Both the position numbers and the translations under genes were made by a program. Below, one piece after another: positions 32,248-40,912 of a stretch of 52,722 nucleotides of DNA (its first letter is position 1; every line of letters starts with the position of its first letter). Origin of the DNA: an uncultured Rhodobiaceae bacterium (GTDB lineage Bacteria > Pseudomonadota > Alphaproteobacteria > Parvibaculales > Parvibaculaceae); NCBI GenBank assembly GCA_913057645.1, contig CAJXOU010000015.1, positions 1 to 52,722 of the forward strand, read 5' to 3'. A model generated the notes under the pieces. That model worked only from the letters and a program-made list of their open reading frames with translations. It made no database searches and had not been told where the DNA came from.

Positions 32248-32436
32248 ATGTCCAACTTTCTGGTCGGTTTGGTGGCCGGCTTTTTTCTCTGCGTCTGGGC
32301 GTTGGATGCAAACCCCGTCACGGCGGCGATAACGCTGGTCGATCGCGTCAGTCAGGTCGAGGTGAGAATCGCCGCCGAGGCGCCGCAGAACGGGGAAGCC
32401 GCACCAGCGGAGGAACCGCCGCCTGCGAGGCCCTGA
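32248..32436 (+). CDS. Small membrane protein, CVW-motif paralogue
   Basis: A 62-residue protein with one helix (FLVGLVAGFFLCVWALDANP) and an acidic, Pro/Glu-rich tail. GGAGG is about 12 bases before ATG 32248. The helix shares G-F-x-x-C-V-W and a following Pro with the small protein at 30261, so the two are probably diverged copies. They sit on either side of the symporter. The function is unknown. Confidence 0.6.
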   Translation: MSNFLVGLVAGFFLCVWALDANPVTAAITLVDRVSQVEVRIAAEAPQNGEAAPAEEPPPARP

Positions 32437-32438
32437 TC

Positions 32439-33998
32439 TCAGGGGCGTGCGAGTTCGCGCCGCGTCACTTTGCCATTCGCCGTGCGCGGCAGGCTATCCA
32501 CGAAGACGATTTCTCTCGGGCACTTGTAGGCGGCGAGCCGTTCCGCTGCCCAAGCAAGCATCTCCGCCGCATCTGGTGTGCTTCCTTCCCTTGGCACGAC
32601 AAAGGCGGCAACCACGCTCACATCGTCCCGGACACGGAGTTCCGTCACGGCCACTTCCTGTACAAGCGGGTGGGCGGCCAGCACCATCTCGACTTCCTGC
32701 GGCGACACTCGATAGCCCATCGCGTTCATCAGGTCGTCGGCGCGGCCCTCGTACCACATGTATCCATCGTCATCGAAGCTGGCGAGGTCGCCCCCGACGA
32801 ACCATTCCCCGCGATAGACCTCTGCTTCCTCCTCCGGCCGCCGCCAGTATCCGAGCATCAGCCCGGGATCGGAGCGGTGCACGGCGAGGAGTCCGGTTTC
32901 TCCGGCCGCCAGCGGCTCTGTGCCGCCATCGGCGGGCAGCGCCGCCACGCAGCGTCCCGGCTGGGGCTTGCCCGGGCTGCCGGGCCGTATCTCCATGCCG
33001 GGGCCGGTGGAGACATAGGTCGAGCATTCGCTCATGCCGAGCGCCTCGTAGAGCTCCTTGCCTGTCGTCTCGCGCCATTGGGAGAGCAGTGACGGCGAAA
33101 GCGCCTCGCCGGCGGTGAGCCCGTGGCGCAGCGAGGAAAGGTCGTAGCCGGAGAGATCGCAATATTTCAGGATCTGCCGGTAGAGCGTCGGCACCGCCGC
33201 GAAGAGTGTGGCGCCCGTCCGCTCCATCAACTTCGGCCAGACTCCGACGTCCTTCTCGCCATTGTAGAGAACGGTTGTCGCGCCGTTGGCCCAGGGGTCG
33301 GTGAGCCCGACGCCGAGCGTGTAGGTCCAGTTGAAGGCGCCCGCGTGGAGCACCGTGTCACCGCGCTCGATGCCGTACCAGCCTTTGTACATCGGCCGCC
33401 GTCCCCAGGCGCTCCGATGGGCATGGAGAACGCCCTTCGGTCGTCCGCTCGTGCCGGACGTATAGACGAGAAACGCCGGATCGTTCGCACCGGTGTCGGC
33501 GTAGTCCGCTAGCGGCTCGTGGGTCTTCAGCCGGTCGATCGTCTCCGCGTCGAGAATGCGCACATGGTCGGGCGAGACGATCTCCATTCCCGGTGCGATG
33601 GCGACGGCCGCCGACGCCGAGTCTTCGAGCAGGAAATCGGCTTCCGATGACGTGAGTTGCGAGGAGGAGGGGAGGGGTACGAGCCCCGCCGCGAGGGCGC
33701 CGAAAAACATCAGCGCATAATCGGAAGTATTCGGCATACGGATCATCAGCCGCTCGCCAGGCCTGAACCCTTCCGCGAGCAATCCCGCGGCGACGCTTCT
33801 CACCGCCCGGTCGAGTTCGCCGTAGCGTCGCTGCTCTGCCGCGTCGAGCGGCGCATCCGCATCGCTCACCACGATGAGCGCCACCTTGTCCGGCGTCGCG
33901 CGGGCCGCCTCGGCGAGGCAATAGCGGGCGATGTTGAAACGGCCGGGACACGGTTCCCCGGCATAGCCGCGCGTAATGGAAGGTGAGGGCAGGACCAT
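32439..33998 (-). CDS. AMP-dependent acyl/aryl-CoA ligase
   Basis: A 519-residue ANL-superfamily enzyme that activates a carboxylic acid to its CoA thioester with ATP. Motifs are FLVYTSGTSGRPKGVLHAHR (A3 P-loop), YEALGMSECSTYVS, GGDLASFDDDGYMWYEGRADD with the ribose-binding Asp, and the catalytic Lys in PRTANGKVTRREL at the end. The sequence is closest in style to benzoate/4-hydroxybenzoate-type ligases, but the substrate is not known. ATG 33998 is used. The frame stays open to 34142. A GGGAGGAG about 29 bases upstream leaves the start slightly uncertain. It is divergent from the CoA-transferase gene and probably shares a promoter region. Confidence 0.9.
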   Translation of the reverse strand: MVLPSPSITRGYAGEPCPGRFNIARYCLAEAARATPDKVALIVVSDADAPLDAAEQRRYGELDRAVRSVAAGLLAEGFRPGERLMIRMPNTSDYALMFFGALAAGLVPLPSSSQLTSSEADFLLEDSASAAVAIAPGMEIVSPDHVRILDAETIDRLKTHEPLADYADTGANDPAFLVYTSGTSGRPKGVLHAHRSAWGRRPMYKGWYGIERGDTVLHAGAFNWTYTLGVGLTDPWANGATTVLYNGEKDVGVWPKLMERTGATLFAAVPTLYRQILKYCDLSGYDLSSLRHGLTAGEALSPSLLSQWRETTGKELYEALGMSECSTYVSTGPGMEIRPGSPGKPQPGRCVAALPADGGTEPLAAGETGLLAVHRSDPGLMLGYWRRPEEEAEVYRGEWFVGGDLASFDDDGYMWYEGRADDLMNAMGYRVSPQEVEMVLAAHPLVQEVAVTELRVRDDVSVVAAFVVPREGSTPDAAEMLAWAAERLAAYKCPREIVFVDSLPRTANGKVTRRELARP

Positions 33999-34153
33999 GA
34001 TCCCGGTTTGTACGGGGGCTCCTCCCGTCACGCAAGCGAGACGCTGCGTCAGATCGCTGGCCACTTTGGGAGCGTTTACGCGCCGCGCGCCAGCCTGTAC
34101 AAATCGGGCCAACAAATCCAATGCCGGACACCGGCAGAACACGGGAGAGACGG

Positions 34154-35284
34154 ATGGGTAGCGGACCGCTGAGTGGCATCAAGATCGTCGAATTCGCCGG
34201 CATTGGCCCGGGTCCCTTCTGCGCCATGCTGCTCTCCGACATGGGCGCGGATATCGTCCGCATCGACCGCAAGGGCGCGAAGGGCGGGTCGAAATACGAC
34301 ATCGGCTCACGCGGCCGCCGCTCGGTCGCACTGGACCTCAAGAAGCCGGAATCGGTCGAGGCCTGCCTCAAGCTGATCGAGAAGGCGGATATCCTTCAGG
34401 AGGGCTTCCGCCCGGGCGTCATGGAGCGTCTCGGCCTCGGCCCCGATGTCTGCCTGAAGCGCAATCCGAAGCTCGTTTACGGCCGCATGACGGGCTGGGG
34501 CCAGACCGGCCCGCTCGCGAATGCCGCCGGCCACGACATCAACTACATCTCGCTCACCGGTGCGCTTCACGCGATCGGCCGTCCGGGCAAAAAGCCGGTT
34601 CCGCCCTTGAACCTTGTGGGCGATTTCGGCGGCGGCGCCCTCTACCTCGCCATGGGCATGCTCGCTGCCCTCGTCGAGGCTCAGCGCAGCGGCAAGGGCC
34701 AGGTGGTCGATGCCGCGATGACCGACGGCGCGACCTCGCTCATGGCCATGTTCTACGGCTTCACGGCCTCCGGCATGTGGCAGGAACCGCACGGCACCAA
34801 CATGCTCGACGGCGGTGCGCATTTCTATGACACCTACGAGACGAAAGATGGCAAGTGGATATCCATCGGTTCCATCGAACCGCAGTTCTACGCCATCCTC
34901 CGCGAGAAGGCTGGCCTCTCCGACAGTCTCTGGGATGCGCAGATGGACCGCGCCAAGTGGCCGGAGATGAAGAAGGAAATCGAAAAGGTCTTCAGGCAGA
35001 AGACGCGCGACGAATGGTGCGAGATCATGGAAGGCACCGACATCTGCTTTGCACCGGTTCTCTCTATCAAGGAAGCCAAGGATCACCCGCACAACAAGGC
35101 GCGTGACACCATCGTCGAGATTGACGGCGTCGCGCAGCCGAACATCGCGCCGCGCTTCTCGCGCACGGAATCGAAGATCCAGGGTCCCGCGCCCTCCATC
35201 GGCGAGCACACCGAAAGCGCGCTCAAGGACTGGGGCTTCTCGGCCGGCGACATCGACGGACTGAAGAAGGCCGAAGCGATTTGA
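34154..35284 (+). CDS. Class III CoA-transferase (CaiB/BaiF; alpha-methylacyl-CoA racemase-like)
   Basis: A 376-residue family III CoA-transferase. [30 protein letters not shown] (in part) is the CoA-binding N-terminal signature. [21 protein letters not shown] carries the conserved Asp, and [15 protein letters not shown] follows. It resembles alpha-methylacyl-CoA racemase, which epimerises 2-methyl-branched acyl-CoA so beta-oxidation can proceed. CoA transfer between acids is the alternative. ATG 34154 follows CGGGAGAG. The stop overlaps the TTG start of the phosphatase gene, so the two are coupled. Confidence 0.92.
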   Translation: MGSGPLSGIKIVEFAGIGPGPFCAMLLSDMGADIVRIDRKGAKGGSKYDIGSRGRRSVALDLKKPESVEACLKLIEKADILQEGFRPGVMERLGLGPDVCLKRNPKLVYGRMTGWGQTGPLANAAGHDINYISLTGALHAIGRPGKKPVPPLNLVGDFGGGALYLAMGMLAALVEAQRSGKGQVVDAAMTDGATSLMAMFYGFTASGMWQEPHGTNMLDGGAHFYDTYETKDGKWISIGSIEPQFYAILREKAGLSDSLWDAQMDRAKWPEMKKEIEKVFRQKTRDEWCEIMEGTDICFAPVLSIKEAKDHPHNKARDTIVEIDGVAQPNIAPRFSRTESKIQGPAPSIGEHTESALKDWGFSAGDIDGLKKAEAI

Positions 35285-36039
35285 GCGCACTTCCCGGCAC
35301 GACCGGCCGGCGGCGCATCTATCTGATGCGTCACGGCCATGTCGATTACTTCGGCCCTGAAATTCGGGCGGCGGGAGGCGATCCGAAGGTCGTCCCTCTG
35401 ACGCCTCTCGGACAGGAACAGGCGAAAGCGGCAGGGCAGGCGCTGGCGCACGTCGCCCTCGACAGGGCCATTTGTTCGGGCGTTCCACGCACCCGCCAGA
35501 CGGCGGAGTTTGTTCTGGCGGCGCAGGAAGGCAACGTGCCGCCGCTCGAAGTCGAGCCGGATCTCGTCGAGATTCACGGCGGCTCCTTCGGTCATGTCAT
35601 GAGCCGGACGGAGCTGGCGGCGAGGATGGCCTACTACTTCGACATGGCGGGAGAGCCAGGCGCCACCATGCTCGATGGCGGCGAGGTTTTCGCCGAAGCC
35701 TTGCGCCGCTCGGTAGCCTCCATCGAACGTCTTCTGGCGGAACCGGGCTGGCACACCATGCTGATCACGGCGCATGAAGGCATCAACCGCCTGCTTCTTG
35801 GCTGGGCGGCCACGGGGTGTTCATTGGAGCGGGCGCTCGATGCCGTTCGTGCATTCGAGCAGGACCCCGCCTGCATCAATGTGATCGATTTCGACATGGT
35901 GCCCGCGGCAGACGGCAGCGTCGGCACGGAAATCCAGCGCAGCCTGATAAAGTCCGTCAACGTCACGCCCTACAATTATGTGAAGCATGGCATGAACATG
36001 ACGAGCCTCGAGGCTATCTTCGCCCTTGAACCGCGCTAG
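35281..36039 (+). CDS. Histidine phosphatase superfamily protein
   Basis: A 252-residue phosphoglycerate-mutase-like protein. The RHG motif [12 protein letters not shown] near residue 15 carries the phospho-His, and [14 protein letters not shown] has the second His. Members act on sugar phosphates, phosphoproteins or other phosphoesters. The substrate here is unknown. The TTG start at 35281 overlaps the TGA of the CoA-transferase gene (TTGA), so it is translated by coupling. That link to CoA metabolism is unusual for this family and suggests a phosphorylated intermediate or only a shared operon. Confidence 0.88.
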   Translation: MSALPGTTGRRRIYLMRHGHVDYFGPEIRAAGGDPKVVPLTPLGQEQAKAAGQALAHVALDRAICSGVPRTRQTAEFVLAAQEGNVPPLEVEPDLVEIHGGSFGHVMSRTELAARMAYYFDMAGEPGATMLDGGEVFAEALRRSVASIERLLAEPGWHTMLITAHEGINRLLLGWAATGCSLERALDAVRAFEQDPACINVIDFDMVPAADGSVGTEIQRSLIKSVNVTPYNYVKHGMNMTSLEAIFALEPR

Positions 36040-36110
36040 ATCGCTCTGGCCTTCGGGCGTCGCCCGGCGTAGCGTGAAGGTCAGGCCGTTCGTCTTTCTG
36101 GGAGGAGAGG

Positions 36111-36707
36111 ATGAGCAACGAGCTTCTGGGCACCGTCGATCATATCGCCGAGGTGAAAACGCCCGCGCCGAAGATTACCGGCTTCCATCACATTGCCTAT
36201 CGCTGTCGCGATGCGGAAGAGACGCGGAAATTCTATGTTGACCTGCTCGGATTGAAGCCTGCCGCTGCGCTCGCCTTCGACCGGGACTCCCGCGGCAAGC
36301 AGAACCCGTTCATGCACCTCTTCTTCGAGATGGGCGACGGCAAGTTCGTTGCCTTCTTCGACGAGCCGAACACGGCGAACGACGACGTCTTCCGCATGAA
36401 GGACGGCATTGAGGATTACCACTTCGCTTTCGAAGTCGGTACGCGCGAGGAACTCGATGCCTTTATCGCCCGCCTCAAGGAGGCGAAGGTTCCTGTCTTC
36501 GGTCCTATCGACCATCACTTCTGCCATTCGATCTATTTCTTCGACCCGAACGGACTCGCCTGCGAGATTACCGTCCGCGATGCGAAGCATGACGAGATCA
36601 TGGAAGCCGAAGGGGGAAGGGCGGCGCAGGCGATACGCGAATGGAGCGAAAAGACCCGCGCCCTGAAAAAGGCGCGGCTGAAGCTTCTCAATCAGGCGGC
36701 GGATTGA
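36111..36707 (+). CDS. VOC-family (glyoxalase/dioxygenase fold) protein
   Basis: A 198-residue vicinal-oxygen-chelate protein. GFHHIAYRCRDAEETRKFYVDLLGL at the start of the first module carries a metal His. HSIYFFDPNGLACEITV at the end of the second carries the metal Glu. Such proteins can be glyoxalases, extradiol dioxygenases, epimerases or resistance proteins, and this one cannot be placed. GGGAGGAGAGG is directly before ATG 36111. It ends three bases from the end of the convergent ligase gene. Confidence 0.85.
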   Translation: MSNELLGTVDHIAEVKTPAPKITGFHHIAYRCRDAEETRKFYVDLLGLKPAAALAFDRDSRGKQNPFMHLFFEMGDGKFVAFFDEPNTANDDVFRMKDGIEDYHFAFEVGTREELDAFIARLKEAKVPVFGPIDHHFCHSIYFFDPNGLACEITVRDAKHDEIMEAEGGRAAQAIREWSEKTRALKKARLKLLNQAAD

Positions 36708-36710
36708 GCG

Positions 36711-38372
36711 TCAGCCGCCGATCAGCATTCGCAATTCCCGCCGCAGCACCTTGCCGAGCGGATTGCGCGGCAGCGCTTCTGCGAATTCGAGCCTTTCCGG
36801 AAGCTTGTAGGCCGCGATATCGCTTTTCATGAGATGCGCGCGGATGTCGTCCAGCGTCGGCTTCGCACCCTCTGCGGAGACGGCGACGACGCAGATGCGC
36901 TCACCCATCACCGGATCGGGATAACCGACCACGGCGGCCTCCTTGATCGCGGGCAGCCCGGCCAGCAACCCGTCGATCTCGCCCGGCGAGATGTTCATGC
37001 CGCCGCGGATGATGATGTCTTTTGCGCGTTCGACGAAGCGATAGTAGCGGTTCTCCGGCCCCGCGATCTCGAAGACATCGCCGGTATGAAAGAAGCCGTC
37101 ATCGTCGATGGCATCCACCGGCCCGCCGCCGTCGCCCGCGCGAAAATATCCGGAAAAGAGCGTCGCACCCTTGATGAAGAGTTCGCCTGGCCGTCCGGCC
37201 TCGGTGATTTCCGCGCCCGTCTGAATGTCCACAAGCTTCGTCTCGATGGCGTCAGCGACCCTTGCAGGCCATTTGAAGCCTGCAACGCCGAAGCGCGGAA
37301 AGAACTGTGCCCGTTCTTCCGGATCGGGCACATCGTCGGGCCCCGAGATGAGGCAGGTGCCCTCGTTCGATCCGAAGATGTTGACGATCGGAAGTCCGTA
37401 TTGCTCCTGCCACATTTTCACCATCCAGGGCGAGAGCGGCGCGGAGCCGGAGCCGATGCTGCGCACGGCCGAGAAATCGAGGCTCGCCATCAGCTTCTCT
37501 TCCTTGAGCAGCAGGGTGAGCACAGCGGGCGGCGCGACAGTATAGGCGATCTTCTCGCCGACGAGCTGCTTCAGGAAGACGGGCAGGTCGAACGGGTGGT
37601 GCTGCACCAGTGTGCCGCCGGTCAGCAGCCAGGGCATGAAGCACCCGCCGATCGCTGCCATGTTGACGAGCGGGAAAGGGTTCAGCACTGCATCGCCCGG
37701 CTGAAGCTTCGCCGCATCTGCGCAGGCGATGCCCGCAATCGTCCAGTGATTGTGGCTGCGCGGCACACCTTTGGGCCGCGCCTCCGTGCCCGAGGTCCAG
37801 CAGATTGTCGCCGCCTCGTTCGCATTCCCTTTCGGAAGCGCATCGAGGCGCGACCCGTCGGCGGCAGGCCAGTCCGTCTCCTCCACGACGAAGACGTGAA
37901 GAAGACCCGGTACCTTGTCATTCAGCGCGGCGAACATGGCGCCGTGGTCGTGGCCACGTATCGTCCGCGCCGTGACAACGGCTTTCGCGTTCACGAAGGC
38001 GAGCACGTCACCGAGTTCATGTGCGCGCCACTGCACGGGGAAAGGCGTGACGATGAGCCCGATCCGCCATGCTGCGAGGTATACGGCGACGAGATCCGCC
38101 GTGTTCGGCAGCTGCACTGCGACGACGTCGTTTTTCCTCAGCCCGGCCTCGATGAAGCCCGTTGCGATCCGGTCGGCGAGATCGCTGAGTTCGCGATAGG
38201 CAAGACGCTTCGGCGCGCTGCCATCGATCTCCTCCCGGTTCGGCGGATCGGCGACCGCAAGCCTCTCCGGCGTCGCTTCGGCATTGGCGAGAAAGCGCTC
38301 GCTCGCCGTTTCCATGCCCCACCATCCCGCCTCGGTATGGGCGGCAATCTCTTCCTTCGTCGCCAGGATCAT
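36711..38372 (-). CDS. AMP-dependent acyl-CoA ligase (second copy)
   Basis: A 553-residue ANL-superfamily ligase distinct from the one at 32439. Motifs are ATICWTSGTEARPKGVPRSHNH (A3, with Glu-Ala in place of the usual Ser-Gly), FGSNEGTCLISG, GDVFEIAGPENRYYRFVERAKDIIIRGG in pieces, and the C-terminal LPRNPLGKVLRREL Lys. The substrate is probably a fatty or cyclic acid. GGGAGGAG lies seven bases before ATG 38372, so the longer frame is not used. It is 38 bases downstream of the nitronate monooxygenase gene and in the same operon as the FadL gene. Confidence 0.9.
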   Translation of the reverse strand: MILATKEEIAAHTEAGWWGMETASERFLANAEATPERLAVADPPNREEIDGSAPKRLAYRELSDLADRIATGFIEAGLRKNDVVAVQLPNTADLVAVYLAAWRIGLIVTPFPVQWRAHELGDVLAFVNAKAVVTARTIRGHDHGAMFAALNDKVPGLLHVFVVEETDWPAADGSRLDALPKGNANEAATICWTSGTEARPKGVPRSHNHWTIAGIACADAAKLQPGDAVLNPFPLVNMAAIGGCFMPWLLTGGTLVQHHPFDLPVFLKQLVGEKIAYTVAPPAVLTLLLKEEKLMASLDFSAVRSIGSGSAPLSPWMVKMWQEQYGLPIVNIFGSNEGTCLISGPDDVPDPEERAQFFPRFGVAGFKWPARVADAIETKLVDIQTGAEITEAGRPGELFIKGATLFSGYFRAGDGGGPVDAIDDDGFFHTGDVFEIAGPENRYYRFVERAKDIIIRGGMNISPGEIDGLLAGLPAIKEAAVVGYPDPVMGERICVVAVSAEGAKPTLDDIRAHLMKSDIAAYKLPERLEFAEALPRNPLGKVLRRELRMLIGG

Positions 38373-38410
38373 GCACGCTCCTCCCAAAGCTACATGCGGG
38401 ACGTGTGTCC

Positions 38411-39334
38411 CTATCTTTTCTTTGCCGCCTCGTATTCCTCTTCGAGCCGTGCGATGAGGCTTGCCACCTTCTCCACCCGGTCGATCGTCCCGACGCCGTG
38501 TCCGGCCGACCAGACATGCGCCCAGCGTTTCGCGCCAGATTGCGGATCGGTGAAATCGATATCCGGGTTCTTCTCCATCGCATCGAGATCGTATCCTGCT
38601 TTTTCGATGCTGGGTTTCAGCCAGCTCGCGGCGACACCGGTGATCGCGCGGGTGAGGATGAGGTCGTCCACCGTCGACCCAATCAGCATGTCGCGATAGG
38701 CCGGTGCGGCGAGGCTTTCCTCGCAGGCGATGAAGCGCGTCCCCATATAGGCGAGATCGGCGCCGAGCACCTCGGCCGCGCGAATCCCCGCTCCGTCGGT
38801 AATGCCGCCACCCAGGATGACCGGCCCGTCGAAAAACTCGCGAACCGCCGGTACGAAGGAGAAGCCCGTCATGTTCCCGGTGTGCCCGCCTGCGCCCGCA
38901 GCGACGAGCACCAGTCCGTCGACGCCCGCTTCCACAGCCTTCCTCGCAAAGGCGACGGAGTTCACGTCCGCGAAGACGAGCCCGCCATAGGAATGCACGC
39001 GCTCAACGATCGCGCGCGGGCTCCCCAGGGCGGTGATGACGATCGGTGCCTTGTAGCGGATCAGGAGGTCGATATCCTCGTCGAGCCGGGCATTCGAACG
39101 GTGCACCACGACATTCGCCGCCCAAGGCGCATCGTCCGGCCCAAGCCCGCTCACGATCCGGTTGAGCCATTCGTCGAGCTCCGCGACGGTGCGTGCATTC
39201 GGCGTCGGAAATGTGCCGATCACACCTTCCCGGCAGGCGGCGAGAACAAGATCGGGTCCGGAGATCAGGAACATCGGCGCGGCGACCAGAGGCAGCTTCA
39301 GCCGCGCACGCCATTCTCCGATCCGCCTCGCCAT
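38411..39334 (-). CDS. Nitronate monooxygenase (2-nitropropane dioxygenase family)
   Basis: A 307-residue FMN-dependent TIM-barrel protein. LPLVAAPMFLISGPDLVLAACREG at the start, GAGGHTGNM with the catalytic His, and GGGITDGAGIRAAEVLGADLAYMGTRFI in pieces for FMN phosphate binding are typical. It oxidises nitronates, or is an enoyl-reductase-like relative, since the family is broad. GGAGG is six bases before ATG 39334. It lies between fadL-like and ligase genes, which suggests a role in fatty or nitro acid metabolism. Confidence 0.9.
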   Translation of the reverse strand: MARRIGEWRARLKLPLVAAPMFLISGPDLVLAACREGVIGTFPTPNARTVAELDEWLNRIVSGLGPDDAPWAANVVVHRSNARLDEDIDLLIRYKAPIVITALGSPRAIVERVHSYGGLVFADVNSVAFARKAVEAGVDGLVLVAAGAGGHTGNMTGFSFVPAVREFFDGPVILGGGITDGAGIRAAEVLGADLAYMGTRFIACEESLAAPAYRDMLIGSTVDDLILTRAITGVAASWLKPSIEKAGYDLDAMEKNPDIDFTDPQSGAKRWAHVWSAGHGVGTIDRVEKVASLIARLEEEYEAAKKR

Positions 39335-39389
39335 CCGGTCCTCCCTGTTTTCCGGCAGGTTACCAGCACCTGCCATGCGGAGGCGAGAG

Positions 39390-40748
39390 CTAGAATTTCA
39401 TCGTCAGGCTCGTGTTCAGTATGTCGGCCGACGAGGTGAAGGTACCGCTCAGATTGCCTCGGGCCTCGTTGCCCGGATCGCTCGCCTGCAGGTTCATCCG
39501 GGCGTCGGGTGAGAAGATATGCGTATAGGCTGCGTCGAACGTCATGCTCTCGTTGATGTCGTAGCCCGCGCCGAAGGAAAGCCAGTACCGGTCCGAGTCC
39601 GGAATGCGAGGCGTCCGCCGCTCCGGGCTCGGCACGACCCCCTGATCGTAAGCCACGCCGGTTCTGAGACGAAGCCGGTCGCTCGCCCTGTAGGTCACGC
39701 CCAGTGCGACGAAAACCCCGTCATCCCATTCCTCGAGGGTGAGTTCGTCCGGTTGCGAGGGGTTGTCGAATTCGACGACCAACCGGTCGAAACGGCTCCA
39801 GCGTGTCCACGCCACTTCGGCGCCGAACGTCCAGTCCGGCGCGACATCATGCTTGATGCCGAGTGTAACCATTTCCGGCAGTGTTATGGACGCGCTCCCG
39901 CCGGTTGGTTGGAGAGCGCCGGAAAGAAGCGATAGAATTTCCCCATAGGCGCTGAGCCCGAATTCGGCTTCGCCCTCCAGGTCCACATCCATCGCAGAGC
40001 GATAGCCAATCCCGATGCGTGTGTCGTTTCTCGGCGTCAGCAGTACGCCGAGAGAGAAGCCATAGGACCAGTCATCCCCCTCGACGGCCGCAAACCCGTC
40101 CTGCGATGGGTCTCCCGGCATACCGCCGGGAACTGGCGGCACGTTGGACGTACCGACGGTGCCGAGGTCGATGGCGCTGGTCAGCCTTGCATCGCTGTAT
40201 TGAACTTGAACGCCGCCACCGAGCGAAAGCCAGGGCGTCGCTTTCCACGCGATCATCGGTTCAAGGTTGTAGGTGCGCAGGCGCGAACCAAGTCCGTGAT
40301 AGCGGCCGATCCATCCGCTGTCGGCGGAGGTGGTCAAGCCGAATGGTGCGTTGAAGGAAAGCCCGACAAACCAGTCCGGCAATACCTGCCACGACGCATA
40401 GAAGGCGGGCACCAATGCCTGCGGACCGATATTGCCGGATGTACTGCCCGTTATCGGGTTCCCGAAGGTGGTGGAGGCGGACGCATCCTTGAGTTCAATG
40501 TCCGGAACGATCCAGGCAAGCTGACCCGATATGTTGATGCCCTCGTAAAGGGTCATCGTTGCCGGATTGAAGAAGATGGAGCTGATATCGTCGCCGCCTG
40601 CCGAGACGCCGGCATAGGCGCTGCCTTGTGCCGACGCGGATTGCTCGCGTATGGCAAATCCTGCGGACCATCCCGTAGAGGGTAACAGAAAAAGAACGCC
40701 CGCCAGCACTGCTGAAACGAGCATGAATACGCCGGTCTGCTTCTTCAT
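39390..40748 (-). CDS. FadL/OmpP1-type outer-membrane hydrophobic-substrate channel
   Basis: A 452-residue outer-membrane beta-barrel with a signal peptide (MLVSAVLAGVLFLLPSTGWSA). The FadL hatch motif follows: FAIREQSASAQGSAYAG, then DDISSIFFNPATMTL with the NPA signature. Many alternating strands and a C-terminal TSLTMKF with terminal Phe complete it. FadL channels take up long-chain fatty acids or aromatic hydrocarbons. GGGAGGA is five bases before ATG 40748. It is followed at 55 bases by the nitronate monooxygenase and ligase genes, forming an uptake-and-activation operon. Confidence 0.93.
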   Translation of the reverse strand: MKKQTGVFMLVSAVLAGVLFLLPSTGWSAGFAIREQSASAQGSAYAGVSAGGDDISSIFFNPATMTLYEGINISGQLAWIVPDIELKDASASTTFGNPITGSTSGNIGPQALVPAFYASWQVLPDWFVGLSFNAPFGLTTSADSGWIGRYHGLGSRLRTYNLEPMIAWKATPWLSLGGGVQVQYSDARLTSAIDLGTVGTSNVPPVPGGMPGDPSQDGFAAVEGDDWSYGFSLGVLLTPRNDTRIGIGYRSAMDVDLEGEAEFGLSAYGEILSLLSGALQPTGGSASITLPEMVTLGIKHDVAPDWTFGAEVAWTRWSRFDRLVVEFDNPSQPDELTLEEWDDGVFVALGVTYRASDRLRLRTGVAYDQGVVPSPERRTPRIPDSDRYWLSFGAGYDINESMTFDAAYTHIFSPDARMNLQASDPGNEARGNLSGTFTSSADILNTSLTMKF

Positions 40749-40912
40749 TCGGGTCCTCCCTGAACTCAAGGTCGGCCCGGCGCCTGTACTTCGCCCTTTT
40801 GAAAAACCCCCAGCTTCAGACGACGAGCTGGTAGCGGCAACGATAACAAACGCGGAAAATTTGTCGAAGATTTAAAGTCCTGTCCGTCGGCTTGAAGTCA
40901 GAGCCGGCTGGA

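Noticed and set aside
36834-38699. A 621-codon plus-strand frame opposite the second acyl-CoA ligase
   Set aside because: Antisense to a ligase with all ANL motifs, without recognisable domains.
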